From positions 124,001 to 188,000 of the forward strand of contig CANMTR010000005.1 of assembly GCA_947500825.1 (NCBI GenBank): DNA of 64,000 bases. The letters are read 5' to 3'. Position numbers and translations under genes: made by a program. Below the pieces are notes generated by a model. That model was not told the DNA's origin and searched no databases. It worked only from the letters and a program-made list of their open reading frames with translations. This stretch comes from an uncultured Paracoccaceae bacterium. GTDB lineage: Bacteria > Pseudomonadota > Alphaproteobacteria > Rhodobacterales > Rhodobacteraceae. How positions within the stretch are numbered: the stretch's first letter is position 1; each line of letters opens with the position of its first letter. This document shows, piece after piece, positions 47,793 to 56,385 of this stretch.

Positions 47793-49463
47793 ATGACGAG
47801 CGACATCGAGATCGCGCGCGCGGCGCGCAAGAGACCGATCGCCGAGATCGGCGCTGGCCTGGGTATCGCGGCAGAGGACCTCGTGCCCTACGGCCACGAC
47901 AAGGCGAAGGTCGCGGCGGGGGTTCTGCCGGGCCTGTCGGCGCGGCCGGACGGCAAGCTGATCCTGGTCACCGCCGTCAGCCCCACGCCGGCGGGGGAGG
48001 GCAAGACGACGATGACCGTTGGCCTGGGCGACGCGCTGGCGGCGGCGGGGCGGCGCACCTGCATCTGCCTGCGCGAGCCGTCCCTCGGTCCCAATTTCGG
48101 GATGAAGGGCGGCGCGGCGGGGGGCGGATACGCCCAGGTCGTGCCGATGGAGGACCTCAACCTCCACTTCACCGGCGACATCCACGCGATCGGGGCGGCG
48201 CACAACCTGCTCGCGGCATTGATCGACAACCACATCCACTGGGGCAACGCGCTCGACATCGACCCGGCGCGGGTGTCCTGGCGTCGGGTGGTGGACATGA
48301 ACGACCGTGCCCTGCGCCAAGTGGTGACCGGGCTGGGCGGCCCGGCCAATGGCGTCCCGCGGGAGGCGGGATTCGACATCACCGTCGCCTCGGAGGTGAT
48401 GGCGATCCTGTGCCTGGCCCGCGACCTCGGCGACCTGGAGGCCCGGCTGGGCGCGATGATCGTGGCGCAGCGGCGTGACCTGTCACCCGTCCGCGCCCGC
48501 GACATCGGCGCGGAGGGGGCGATGGCCGTGCTGCTGCGCGACGCGATGCTGCCCAACCTCGTCCAGACGCTCGAGGCCACGCCGGCGCTGGTGCATGGCG
48601 GCCCCTTCGCCAACATCGCCCATGGCTGCAATTCGGCGGTGGCCACGCGAACGGCTCTGAAGCTCGCGGATTACGTGGTGACGGAGGCGGGGTTCGGCGC
48701 CGACCTGGGCGCCGAGAAGTTCTTCGACATCAAGTGCCGCTCGGCCGGGCTGCGGCCGGACGCGGCAGTGGTCGTGGCGACGGTGCGCGCCATGAAGATG
48801 CACGGGGGCGTGGCGCGCGACGCGCTGGGCGCGGAGGACGTGGCGGCGGTGCGGCGCGGCTGCGCCAACCTGGGCCGCCACCTGGAGAACCTGGCGCTGT
48901 TCGGCGTGCCGGCGATCGTGGCGATCAACCACTTCGCCGGCGATACCGAGGCCGAGACGGAGGCGCTGGCCGAGTACGTTCGCGCGGCGGGGGGCGTGGC
49001 GGTCGTGGCGCACCACTGGGCCGAGGGCGGGGCGGGCGCCGCCGAGCTCGCGCGACACGTGGTCGACCTGGCAGAAAGCGGCCGCGCGGACTTCGCGCCC
49101 CTCTACACCGACGACCTGCCGCTCTGGGACAAGATCGAGACGGTGGCGCGCCGGATCTACCGGGCAGGCAGCGTGACGCCCGCGCCGGGTCTGCGCGACC
49201 GCCTCGCCCGGTGGGAGGCAGACGGGTTCGGCGGGTTGCCGGTCTGCATGGCGAAGACGCCCTATTCCTTCTCGGCCGACCCGGCGCTCGTGGGCGCGCC
49301 GGAGGGTCACGACCTGCCCGTGCGGGAGGTGCGCCTGTCCGCGGGGGCGGGGTTCGTCGTGGCGGTCTGCGGGCAGGTGATGACCATGCCGGGCCTGCCG
49401 CGCGAGCCCGCCGCGCAATCCATCGGGCTGGACGCGGAGGGCCGGATCGAAGGGCTGTTCTGA
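47793..49463 (+). CDS. fhs: Formate-tetrahydrofolate ligase
   Basis: ATP-dependent formation of 10-formyl-THF from formate. The 556 residues match the family; the phosphate loop is TPAGEGKTT (65-73), followed by [19 protein letters not shown] (about 87-105) and the late MAKTPYSFS. In marine Rhodobacteraceae this feeds one-carbon units from formate or demethylation into purine synthesis (PurN uses the product). Start ATG 47793 with GGGGAGG upstream. Monocistronic, ended by a strong hairpin. Confidence 0.97.
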   Translation: MTSDIEIARAARKRPIAEIGAGLGIAAEDLVPYGHDKAKVAAGVLPGLSARPDGKLILVTAVSPTPAGEGKTTMTVGLGDALAAAGRRTCICLREPSLGPNFGMKGGAAGGGYAQVVPMEDLNLHFTGDIHAIGAAHNLLAALIDNHIHWGNALDIDPARVSWRRVVDMNDRALRQVVTGLGGPANGVPREAGFDITVASEVMAILCLARDLGDLEARLGAMIVAQRRDLSPVRARDIGAEGAMAVLLRDAMLPNLVQTLEATPALVHGGPFANIAHGCNSAVATRTALKLADYVVTEAGFGADLGAEKFFDIKCRSAGLRPDAAVVVATVRAMKMHGGVARDALGAEDVAAVRRGCANLGRHLENLALFGVPAIVAINHFAGDTEAETEALAEYVRAAGGVAVVAHHWAEGGAGAAELARHVVDLAESGRADFAPLYTDDLPLWDKIETVARRIYRAGSVTPAPGLRDRLARWEADGFGGLPVCMAKTPYSFSADPALVGAPEGHDLPVREVRLSAGAGFVVAVCGQVMTMPGLPREPAAQSIGLDAEGRIEGLF

Positions 49464-49475
49464 GCCGGTCGCGAA

Positions 49476-49509
49476 AGGGCCCGCCGCCTCGGGGGAGGTG
49501 GCGGGCCCT
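49476..49509. terminator. Bidirectional hairpin terminator between fhs and icd
   Basis: Two 15-base arms (49476-49490 and 49495-49509) pair with one G-U around a GGGG loop. It lies 12 nt after fhs and 24 nt after the convergent icd. Read from icd it is followed by TTTCGC; read from fhs there is no T tract. It probably serves both genes. Confidence 0.8.
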
Positions 49510-49533
49510 GCAATGCCATGGAAGGCGGCTGGA

Positions 49534-50745
49534 TCAGGCGAGGGCCTTCTGGAGCCCTTCCTCGACCTTGTCGAGGAACCCTTGGGTCGTCAGCCAGCTC
49601 TGGTCGGGACCGACGAGGAGGGCGAGGTCCTTCGTCATGTGGCCCGATTCCACGGTGTCGACGACGACCTTCTCGAGCGTGTCTGCGAAGGTCTCGAGCT
49701 CGGAGTTGTCGTCGAGCTGGGCGCGGTGGCGCAGGCCGCCCGTCCAGGCGAAGATCGAGGCAATGGAGTTGGTCGAGGTCTCTTCGCCGGCCTGGTGGCG
49801 GCGGAAGTGGCGCGTGACGGTGCCGTGGGCGGCCTCCGATTCCACCACCTTGCCATTGGGCGTCATCAGCCGCGAGGTCATCAGGCCGAGGCTGCCGAAC
49901 CCTTGCGCCACCGTGTCGGACTGCACGTCGCCGTCGTAGTTCTTGCAGGCCCAGACGTAGCCGCCCGACCACTTCATCGAGGCGGCGACCATGTCGTCGA
50001 TCAGGCGGTGCTCGTAGGTGATCCCGGCCTTGTCGAACTTGTCCTTGAACTCGGCGTCGAACACTTCCTGGAACAGGATCATGAAGCGGCCGTCATAGGT
50101 CTTCAGGATCGTGTTCTTGGTGGAGAGATAGACGGGGTAGCCGCGGTTCAGGCCGTAGTTGAACGAGGCGCGGGCGAAGTCGCGGATCGAGTCGTCGAGG
50201 TTGTACATGCCCATGAACACGCCCGCGGAGGGCGCGTCGAAGACCTCCTCCTCGATTTCGGTGCCGTCCTCGCCGGTGAACTTGATCGTCAGCTTGCCCG
50301 GCCCGGGGAACTTCATGTCGGTGGCGCGGTACTGGTCGCCGTAGGCGTGGCGGCCGATGACGATGGGCTGGGTCCAGCCCGGCACCAGGCGCGGCACGTT
50401 CTGGCAGATGATCGGCTCGCGGAAGACGACGCCGCCCAGGATGTTGCGGATCGTGCCGTTGGGCGAGCGCCACATCTTCTTGAGGCCGAACTCCTCGACC
50501 CGGCCCTCGTCGGGGGTGATCGTGGCGCATTTCACGCCGCAGCCGACCTCCTTGATCTTCTCCGCGGCATCGACGGTAACCTGGTCCTCGGTGCGGTCGC
50601 GCTCCTCGATGCCGAGGTCGTAATAGAGCAGATCCACGTCCAGGTAGGGCAGGATCAGCTTCTGCTTGATGAAATCCCAGATGATGCGGGTCATCTCGTC
50701 GCCGTCGAGCTCGACGATCGGGTTGTCGACCTTGATCTTCGCCAT
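49534..50745 (-). CDS. icd: Isocitrate dehydrogenase (NADP+)
   Basis: TCA-cycle oxidative decarboxylation of isocitrate to 2-oxoglutarate. The 403-residue length and start ([23 protein letters not shown]) mark the homodimeric, eukaryote-like type II form found in alphaproteobacteria, distinct from E. coli Icd. Substrate loop [17 protein letters not shown]-region [11 protein letters not shown] and the metal Asp residues in the YDLGIEERD and IDDMVA segments are present. Monocistronic. Confidence 0.97.
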   Translation of the reverse strand: MAKIKVDNPIVELDGDEMTRIIWDFIKQKLILPYLDVDLLYYDLGIEERDRTEDQVTVDAAEKIKEVGCGVKCATITPDEGRVEEFGLKKMWRSPNGTIRNILGGVVFREPIICQNVPRLVPGWTQPIVIGRHAYGDQYRATDMKFPGPGKLTIKFTGEDGTEIEEEVFDAPSAGVFMGMYNLDDSIRDFARASFNYGLNRGYPVYLSTKNTILKTYDGRFMILFQEVFDAEFKDKFDKAGITYEHRLIDDMVAASMKWSGGYVWACKNYDGDVQSDTVAQGFGSLGLMTSRLMTPNGKVVESEAAHGTVTRHFRRHQAGEETSTNSIASIFAWTGGLRHRAQLDDNSELETFADTLEKVVVDTVESGHMTKDLALLVGPDQSWLTTQGFLDKVEEGLQKALA

Positions 50746-50886
50746 GGGGGCCTCTTCACGTGGGTAACGGGGTCGTTCCCGACTAGCCCATGCGTTAGGC
50801 GGATGAAAGCGTATACCAATGGATACCGAAGGGATGGGAGGAACGTTTGTCGCGGGCACGCGTCTCCTTGGCGAAAGGAGATTTTC

Positions 50887-51045
50887 ATGGACCTCATCCG
50901 CATCATCATCGCCATCCTGCTGCCGCCTCTCGGCGTCTTTCTTCAGGAGGGCCTTGGCAAGCACTTCTGGATCAACATCCTCTTGACGATCCTGGGCTAC
51001 ATTCCGGGCATCGTGCACGCGATCTGGATCATCGCGCGCCGCTGA
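50887..51045 (+). CDS. YqaE/Pmp3-family small membrane protein
   Basis: A 52-residue protein with two membrane helices and the family signature [13 protein letters not shown], followed by [16 protein letters not shown]. Members are stress-linked, from plants and yeast to bacteria, and affect membrane potential; the bacterial role is unclear. An ideal AGGAG at 8 nt precedes the ATG, suggesting strong translation. Monocistronic, upstream of wrbA. Confidence 0.92.
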   Translation: MDLIRIIIAILLPPLGVFLQEGLGKHFWINILLTILGYIPGIVHAIWIIARR

Positions 51046-51147
51046 CGTTTCGCATCACCGCACACGACCCCTTCGCCGTTCCGGACTTACCCGGAGCCGG
51101 GCGGAGCATATGTCGGATACGATCGAAACACGCATAGGAGATCATTG

Positions 51148-51741
51148 ATGGCCAGCCCGAAGATCACCGTCCTGTTCTACTCCACCTACGGGACCAATCA
51201 CGCGGTCGCCCAGGAAGCCGTGCGCGCCGCCGAGGAGGCGGGCGCCGAAGTCCGCCTGCGCCGCGTGAAGGAGACCGCGCCGCAGGAGGTCGTGAACGGC
51301 CAGGACGCGTGGAAGGAGCAGCTCGAGCGGATGTCCGACATCCCCGAGGCCAGCCCCGACGACATGGAATGGGCCGACGGCTACTTCATCTCCTGCCCGA
51401 CGCGGTTCGGGGTCGTGGCCAGCCAGATGCGCGCTTTCTTCGACACGCTGGGGGGGCTGTGGCAGAACGGCAAGCTCGCCGACAAGCCGCTGACCGCCAC
51501 CACCAGCGCCAACACCGAGCACGGCGGGCAGGAGACGACGTTCCTGTCGATCTACCTCACCGCGATGCACTGGGGCTGCGTGATTGTGGCGCCGGGCTAC
51601 ACCGATCCGGTCAAGTTCGAGGACGGCGGCAACCCCTACGGCTTCTCCAAGGCCTCCGGTGAGCTGACCGACACCGACCGGCGCAGCATCTCCCATCAGT
51701 CCCGCCGCCTGTTGGAGATGGCCGGCAAGATCCGGGACTGA
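51148..51741 (+). CDS. wrbA: NAD(P)H:quinone oxidoreductase, WrbA type
   Basis: Flavodoxin-fold enzyme (FMN) that makes two-electron quinone reductions, protecting from redox cycling. The 197 residues have the FMN phosphate loop FYSTYGTNHAVAQ near the N-terminus, CPTRFGVVASQMRAFFD and the TSANTEHGGQE segment. ATG at 51148 with AGGAG before it. Convergent with an ArsR-type regulator; a hairpin separates them. Confidence 0.95.
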   Translation: MASPKITVLFYSTYGTNHAVAQEAVRAAEEAGAEVRLRRVKETAPQEVVNGQDAWKEQLERMSDIPEASPDDMEWADGYFISCPTRFGVVASQMRAFFDTLGGLWQNGKLADKPLTATTSANTEHGGQETTFLSIYLTAMHWGCVIVAPGYTDPVKFEDGGNPYGFSKASGELTDTDRRSISHQSRRLLEMAGKIRD

Positions 51742-51751
51742 GATCCTTCGG

Positions 51752-51775
51752 CGGCCCCGGCATGGACCGGGGCCG
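51752..51775. terminator. Hairpin terminator between wrbA and arsR-type gene
   Basis: CGGCCCCGG (51752-51760) and CCGGGGCCG (51767-51775) pair perfectly around a 6-nt loop, followed on the plus strand by T-rich TCATTCCTCTT. It starts 10 nt after wrbA and abuts the stop of the convergent regulator gene. Confidence 0.75.
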
Positions 51776-52117
51776 TCATTCCTCTTCGTATGGGGCCGAG
51801 AGCCGCTCGGAGACGAGGAACCGCTCGTAGGCGTCCAGGTTCACCGGGTCGAACTGACCGAACCCCTGCATCCAGACGCTGGCAGCGCGCAGGGCGTCGG
51901 GCTCCAGCTTGCACCAGACGAGACGTCCGCGCCGCTCCTGCGCGATCAGGCGAGCTCGGGTCAGGATCCCGAGATGCTTCGAGATCGCGGCCAGGGAGAG
52001 CGGAAACGGCCCCGCCACGTCGGTCACCGACATGTCGTCCTCCAGCAGCATCGCCAGGATCGCCCGCCGGGTCGGATCGGCCAGGGCGTGAAAGACGGCA
52101 TCGAGGTCGCGGGCCAT
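51776..52117 (-). CDS. ArsR-family winged-helix regulator
   Basis: A 113-residue protein with the ArsR layout: FHALADPTRRAILAML opening, helix-turn-helix about 30-65 (FPLSLAAISKHLGILTRARLI) and a beta wing (ERRGRLVWCKLEP). One cysteine lies in the wing; no CxC metal site in helix 3, so a metal sensor is not evident. It resembles the SdpR-type ArsR group. Divergent from the atp operon by 159 nt and convergent with wrbA. Confidence 0.9.
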   Translation of the reverse strand: MARDLDAVFHALADPTRRAILAMLLEDDMSVTDVAGPFPLSLAAISKHLGILTRARLIAQERRGRLVWCKLEPDALRAASVWMQGFGQFDPVNLDAYERFLVSERLSAPYEEE

Positions 52118-52276
52118 GGTTCTCCGGGGGATCGTTCAACCGATACGTTGAATATGGACGATCCGCAGCGCCGCGACCAGCGCCGCTCAACCTGCTGATT
52201 TCATTATAAACCTGCCGTATTGACGATTCCGGACCCCCCGCCTAGGGTCCGCCCAACCGTTCAAGGGGCAGCTTCG

Positions 52277-52618
52277 ATGGTCGACGATGCCACCCGCGCC
52301 CGCATGGAGGCGCTGGAGAAGCGGCTGGCCGAGCGCAAGCGTGCGGATCGGCCGGCACCGAAGACGGGGCAGGGCTATTCGGGCGCCGAGCTCGCGTGGC
52401 GGATGGTGATAGAGCTCGTGACCGGTCTGGGGATCGGTTTCGGCATCGGATACGGCCTCGACACCCTCTTGGGGACGATGCCGATCTTTCTGGTGCTGTT
52501 CATATTCCTCGGCTTCGCGGCCGGCATCAAGGTGATGCTGCGCACCGCGAAGGAGGTCGAACTTGGCGCGGCGCCGAAGGCGGCGGACGAGAGAGGGGAC
52601 GACGATGGCGCAGCATGA
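52277..52618 (+). CDS. atpI: ATP synthase accessory protein AtpI
   Basis: A 113-residue protein: charged N-terminal helix (about 5-30), two membrane helices (about 44-63 and 68-88) and an acidic tail. It is the first gene of the F0 operon; AtpI helps c-ring assembly. The ATG at 52277 has AAGGGG upstream. The atpB ATG lies inside its 3' end (14-nt overlap). Confidence 0.9.
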   Translation: MVDDATRARMEALEKRLAERKRADRPAPKTGQGYSGAELAWRMVIELVTGLGIGFGIGYGLDTLLGTMPIFLVLFIFLGFAAGIKVMLRTAKEVELGAAPKAADERGDDDGAA

Positions 52619-53405
52619 GGCAGCCATTCTGGTGGAAGAGGGCGCGAGCGGGGCGGCCCATGGCGGCTCAGAGGGCGGCCTGAGCATCCACCCCATGGAC
52701 CAGTTCGTGGTCCAGCCGCTGTTCCACGACGGGGCGGTCGGGATCTTCACCGTGACCAACGCCACGTTCTGGATGGCGATGGCGGTCCTGTGCACCGTGC
52801 TCCTGCTGGTGATCGGCACCCGTGGCCGCAACGTGGTACCTAGCCGCGCGCAGTCCGTGGCCGAACTCGCCTACGGATTCGTCTACAAGATGGTCGAGGA
52901 CGTGACGGGGCGCGAGGCGGTCAAGTACTTCCCCTACATCATGACGCTGTTCATGTTCATCGTGATGGCGAATTCGCTGGCGCTCCTGCCGATGTCCTTT
53001 GCGCCCACCGCTCATATCTCGGTAACGGCGGTCCTCGCCTTCGCGGTGTTCTTCGGCGTCACGATCCTGGGCTTCGTCAAGCACGGCACGTCGTTCCTGG
53101 GGTTGTTCTGGGTCTCGTCGGCGCCGCTCGTGATCCGGCCGGTGCTGGCGGTGATCGAGTTGATCTCGTATTTCGTGCGGCCGGTGAGCCACTCCGTCCG
53201 ACTGGCGGGCAACATCACCGCCGGACACGCCGTCCTCAAGGTGTTCGCTGGTTTCGCGAGCGTCATGGGAATCGGTGCGATCCTTCCGGTCGTTGCGATC
53301 ACGGCGATCTATGCGCTGGAGGTGCTGGTGGCCTTCATCCAGGCCTACATCTTCACCATCCTCACCTGCGTCTACCTCAAGGACGCGTTGCACCCCTCTC
53401 ACTAA
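52605..53405 (+). CDS. atpB: ATP synthase F0 subunit a
   Basis: Proton-channel subunit. The 266 residues hold five to six membrane helices; the essential Arg is in the [15 protein letters not shown] segment, and a late [17 protein letters not shown] helix completes the channel. Start ATG 52605 with GAGAGGGG before it, overlapping atpI. Confidence 0.97.
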   Translation: MAQHEAAILVEEGASGAAHGGSEGGLSIHPMDQFVVQPLFHDGAVGIFTVTNATFWMAMAVLCTVLLLVIGTRGRNVVPSRAQSVAELAYGFVYKMVEDVTGREAVKYFPYIMTLFMFIVMANSLALLPMSFAPTAHISVTAVLAFAVFFGVTILGFVKHGTSFLGLFWVSSAPLVIRPVLAVIELISYFVRPVSHSVRLAGNITAGHAVLKVFAGFASVMGIGAILPVVAITAIYALEVLVAFIQAYIFTILTCVYLKDALHPSH

Positions 53406-53467
53406 CGCGGATGCGAGGGGGTGTTCCCCTCCGTCAAAACAGAACTTCCAATAGACAGGAGACTTCG

Positions 53468-53704
53468 ATGGAAGGCGATATCGCGAACATGGGTCAGTTC
53501 ATCGGTGCCGGCATCGCCGCGCTGGGGTCCGGCCTTTCGGCCCTCGGCGTCGGCAACGTCGCCGCCAACTTCCTCAACGGCGCCCTGCGCAACCCGTCGG
53601 CCGCCGCCGGGCAGACCGCCACGCTCTTCATCGGCATCGCCTTTGCCGAGGCGCTGGGGATCTTCTCGTTCCTCGTCGCGCTGCTGCTGATGTTCGCCGT
53701 CTGA
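53468..53704 (+). CDS. atpE: ATP synthase F0 subunit c
   Basis: The 78-residue c-ring hairpin: a Gly/Ala-rich first helix ([20 protein letters not shown]), polar loop RNPSA and a second helix with the proton-carrying Glu in [16 protein letters not shown] precedes the ATG at 53468. The 62-nt gap before it and good ribosome site suit the extra synthesis needed for a multi-copy subunit. Confidence 0.97.
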   Translation: MEGDIANMGQFIGAGIAALGSGLSALGVGNVAANFLNGALRNPSAAAGQTATLFIGIAFAEALGIFSFLVALLLMFAV

Positions 53705-53782
53705 TCACGACACACGTGACGTTCGGGGCCGGGCGGGAGCCGAAAGGCGCCGCCCGGTCGACCCATATTCAGGAGGACGCGG

Positions 53783-54328
53783 ATGGCGACCGATCCTAGA
53801 CAATCCGTCCTGGGCGAGGGCGAAACCGCGGCAACGGGCATGCCGCAGCTGGATCTCGGGTCTTTCCCGAACCAGATCTTCTGGCTCCTCGTGGCGCTGG
53901 GGGCGATCTATTACGTCCTGTCGCGGGTGGCGCTGCCCCGGATCGGCGCCGTGCTGGCCGAGCGTCAGGGCACGATCACCAACGATATCGCCGCAGCCGA
54001 AGAGCTCAAGCTGAAGGCGTCCGAGGCGGAGGCGGCCTACGAAAAGGCGCTGGCCGACGCCCGCGCCGAGGCGCACCGGATCTCCGACGAGAACAAGGCC
54101 GAGATGCAAGCCGAGCTGGACCGAGCGATGGAAAAGGCCGACGCCCGCATCTCCGAGCAGCAGGACGAGAGCGAGCGCCGCATCGCCGAGATCCGCGACA
54201 ACGCCATGGCGAATGTCGAGGAAATCGCGAAGGAGACGGCGCAGGCCCTCGTCGGGGCCATGGGCGGCGAGGCCGAGAGCGGCCGCGTGAACAGCGCCGT
54301 GGACACCCGAATGGAGGAGCGCGCCTGA
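53783..54328 (+). CDS. atpF': ATP synthase F0 subunit b'
   Basis: A 181-residue peripheral-stalk subunit: one membrane helix (about 33-52, FPNQIFWLLVALGAIYYVL) after a short N-terminal tail, then a long helical coiled coil. Having both b and b' is typical of photosynthetic bacteria and their alphaproteobacterial relatives. Its stop shares one base with the atpF ATG. AGGAGG precedes the start. Confidence 0.94.
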   Translation: MATDPRQSVLGEGETAATGMPQLDLGSFPNQIFWLLVALGAIYYVLSRVALPRIGAVLAERQGTITNDIAAAEELKLKASEAEAAYEKALADARAEAHRISDENKAEMQAELDRAMEKADARISEQQDESERRIAEIRDNAMANVEEIAKETAQALVGAMGGEAESGRVNSAVDTRMEERA

Positions 54329-54882
54329 TGCGAGCCCTAGCCGTCCTTTCCGTCGTCGTTCCCGCGCCGGCTCTGGCCGCGACGGGGCCGTTCTTCTCGC
54401 TGGGGAACACGGACTTCGTCGTCAGCATGGGCTTCGTGCTGTTTTTGGCCATCCTGGTCTATTACAAGGTCCCGCAGATGACGGGCCGGATGCTCGACAA
54501 GCGGGCCGAGGGCATCAAGTCGGACCTCGCCGAGGCCCGCGGCCTGCGCGAGGAAGCCCAGACGCTGCTGGCCTCCTACGAGCGCAAGCAGAAGGAGGTC
54601 CAGGAGCAGGCCGACCGGATCGTCGCCTCCGCCCGCGAACAGGCCAAGACCGAGGCGGAACAGGCCCGGGAGGAGCTGGACCGCAGCGTCGAGCGTCGTC
54701 TTCAGGCCGCGCGGGACCAGATCGCGCAAGCCGAGGCGGATGCGAAGCGCCGGGTGCGCAACCGTGCCGTCGAGGTGGCGGTGGCGGCAGCCCGTGACGT
54801 CCTGTCCGAGCAGATGGACAAGCAGCGTGGCGGTGCGATGATCGACCGCTCCATCGAGACCGTGGGCCGGCGGCTGAACTGA
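54328..54882 (+). CDS. atpF: ATP synthase F0 subunit b, with signal-peptide-like N-terminus
   Basis: A 184-residue stalk subunit. The N-terminus (MRALAVLSVVVPAPALAATG) looks like a cleavable signal peptide with an Ala-Leu-Ala site, followed by FFSLGNTDFVVSMGF and a second hydrophobic helix, then the coiled-coil stalk (about 60-165). It is coupled to b' by a one-base overlap and ends the F0 operon; F1 genes are not here, as is normal for alphaproteobacteria. Confidence 0.94.
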   Translation: MRALAVLSVVVPAPALAATGPFFSLGNTDFVVSMGFVLFLAILVYYKVPQMTGRMLDKRAEGIKSDLAEARGLREEAQTLLASYERKQKEVQEQADRIVASAREQAKTEAEQAREELDRSVERRLQAARDQIAQAEADAKRRVRNRAVEVAVAAARDVLSEQMDKQRGGAMIDRSIETVGRRLN

Positions 54883-54888
54883 GCCCGC

Positions 54889-54937
54889 CCGCCCCGAAGA
54901 GAAATGGCGCGTCGTCCTTCGGGGCGGCGCGCCGTTT
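54889..54937 (+). terminator. Two interlocking hairpins after the atp operon
   Basis: Stem 1: 54889-54899 with 54917-54927 (11 perfect pairs). Stem 2: 54902-54911 with 54928-54937 (10 pairs, one G-U), followed by CGTT. Arms alternate in order 1-2-1'-2', so the stems are either exclusive or form a pseudoknot. The second has the look of an intrinsic terminator. Confidence 0.6.
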
Positions 54938-55014
54938 CGTTCCTGCGCGGCGGTTCGCCGCCCGGGCCTCGGGGCCGCGTTGACCCCCGATCGCCCCGGC
55001 TTATTTCGCCGCGC

Positions 55015-55716
55015 ATGAAACAGGCCCTCGTTACAGGCGGCGCGAACGGGATCGGTCGCGGGATCGTGCTCCATCTGTTGGAGCGCGGCTGGCACGTCGC
55101 GGCCCTGGACCGCGATGCCGACGCGCTGTCCAGGCTGCCGAAGCACGCCGCGCTCGGCCTTCTGGAGGCCGACGTGTCCGACGAGCCGTCCGTCGCGGCA
55201 GCCGTGGGCCGGCTCGACCGGGTGGACCTGCTGGTCGCGAATGCGGGGCTGGCCGGACCCGAGGGCGGCCCGGTCGAGACCCTGTCCCTCGAGGCGTGGC
55301 AGGACTGGATCGGGACCAACCTCACCGGCACGTTCCTGATGGCCAAGCACTGCGTGCCGTTCCTGCGCCAATCTGGCGGGGCGATCGTGACCATGTCCTC
55401 GACCCGGGCGCGCATGTCGGAGCCGGATTGCGAGGCGTATGCCGCCACCAAGGGCGGGATCGAGGCGCTGACCCATGCGCTCGCCGTGTCCCTCGGCCCG
55501 GAGGTGCGGGTGAACGGGATCGCGCCGGGCTGGATCGCCACCGATGAGGGCGACGCGCTGCGCGAGATCGACCACGCCCAGCACCCCGCCGGACGCGTCG
55601 GCCGGCCCGAGGACGTCGCTCGCGCGGTGTCCTACCTCGCGGAGGCCGAGTTCGTGACCGGACAGATCCTCACCATCGACGGCGGCATGACCCGGAAGAT
55701 GATCTATGAGCACTGA
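55015..55716 (+). CDS. SDR-family oxidoreductase (first of pair)
   Basis: A 233-residue classical short-chain dehydrogenase. Cofactor motif GGANGIG (8-14), NAG motif (NAG at 76-78), catalytic Ser129, Tyr142 and Lys146, and a C-terminal TGQILTIDGGM. The aspartate ending the second strand (ALDRD) hints at NAD(H) preference. Substrate unknown. Three bases separate it from the next SDR gene, and the photolyase gene follows that by overlap. Confidence 0.9.
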   Translation: MKQALVTGGANGIGRGIVLHLLERGWHVAALDRDADALSRLPKHAALGLLEADVSDEPSVAAAVGRLDRVDLLVANAGLAGPEGGPVETLSLEAWQDWIGTNLTGTFLMAKHCVPFLRQSGGAIVTMSSTRARMSEPDCEAYAATKGGIEALTHALAVSLGPEVRVNGIAPGWIATDEGDALREIDHAQHPAGRVGRPEDVARAVSYLAEAEFVTGQILTIDGGMTRKMIYEH

Positions 55717-55719
55717 TCC

Positions 55720-56385
55720 ATGAGTATCGGCACGGCCCTCGTGATCGGCGCATCGGGCGGCATCGGCCGCGCGGTCGCCGAAGAACTGGAACGGCGCGGC
55801 GCCGCGGTCACTGCGCTCTCCCGGTCCGGGGACGGGTTGGACGTCACCGACGAGGACAGCGTCGCGCAGACGCTGAGCGGGCTCGACCATCCATTCGACC
55901 TCGTCTTCGTCGCGACCGGCGCGTTGACCTGCACGCGGGAGATGCCGGAGAAGTCCCTGTCCGACCTGGGTGCCGAGGAACTGCTCGCACAGGTGCGGCT
56001 GAACGCGGTCGGACCCGCCCTGATCCTCAAGCATCTCAAGGACCACGTCCCCCGCCAGGGACGCTGGGTCTTCGCCGCGCTCTCGGCCCGGGTGGGCTCG
56101 ATCGGGGACAACGCGATGGGGGGATGGTATTCCTACCGCACGTCGAAAGCGGCGCTGAACAGCCTTATCCATGGCGGCGCGGTGGAACTGGCGCGCAACC
56201 GCAAGGAGGCGATCGCCGTCTGCCTGCACCCGGGCACCGTCTCCACGTCCTTCACCGAAGGATACGACCACGACAAGGTCGCCCCGGACCGTGCGGCCGA
56301 GCGCCTGGTCGACGTGATCGAGAACCTGACGCCCGACGATACCGGCGGCTTCTTCGACTACGCGGGCAAGGAGATCCCCTGGTGA
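55720..56385 (+). CDS. SDR-family protein, CsgA/C-factor-like (second of pair)
   Basis: A 221-residue SDR: cofactor motif GASGGIG (10-16), catalytic Ser122, Tyr139 and Lys143 (WYSYRTSKAALN). The short length and the end (PDDTGGFFDYAGKEIPW) are typical of the C-factor-like SDRs. The final residues resemble the conserved Gly-Phe-Phe-x-Trp/Tyr-x-Gly ending of that group, which very often neighbours FeS photolyase genes. Overlaps the next gene (GTGA). Confidence 0.9.
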   Translation: MSIGTALVIGASGGIGRAVAEELERRGAAVTALSRSGDGLDVTDEDSVAQTLSGLDHPFDLVFVATGALTCTREMPEKSLSDLGAEELLAQVRLNAVGPALILKHLKDHVPRQGRWVFAALSARVGSIGDNAMGGWYSYRTSKAALNSLIHGGAVELARNRKEAIAVCLHPGTVSTSFTEGYDHDKVAPDRAAERLVDVIENLTPDDTGGFFDYAGKEIPW

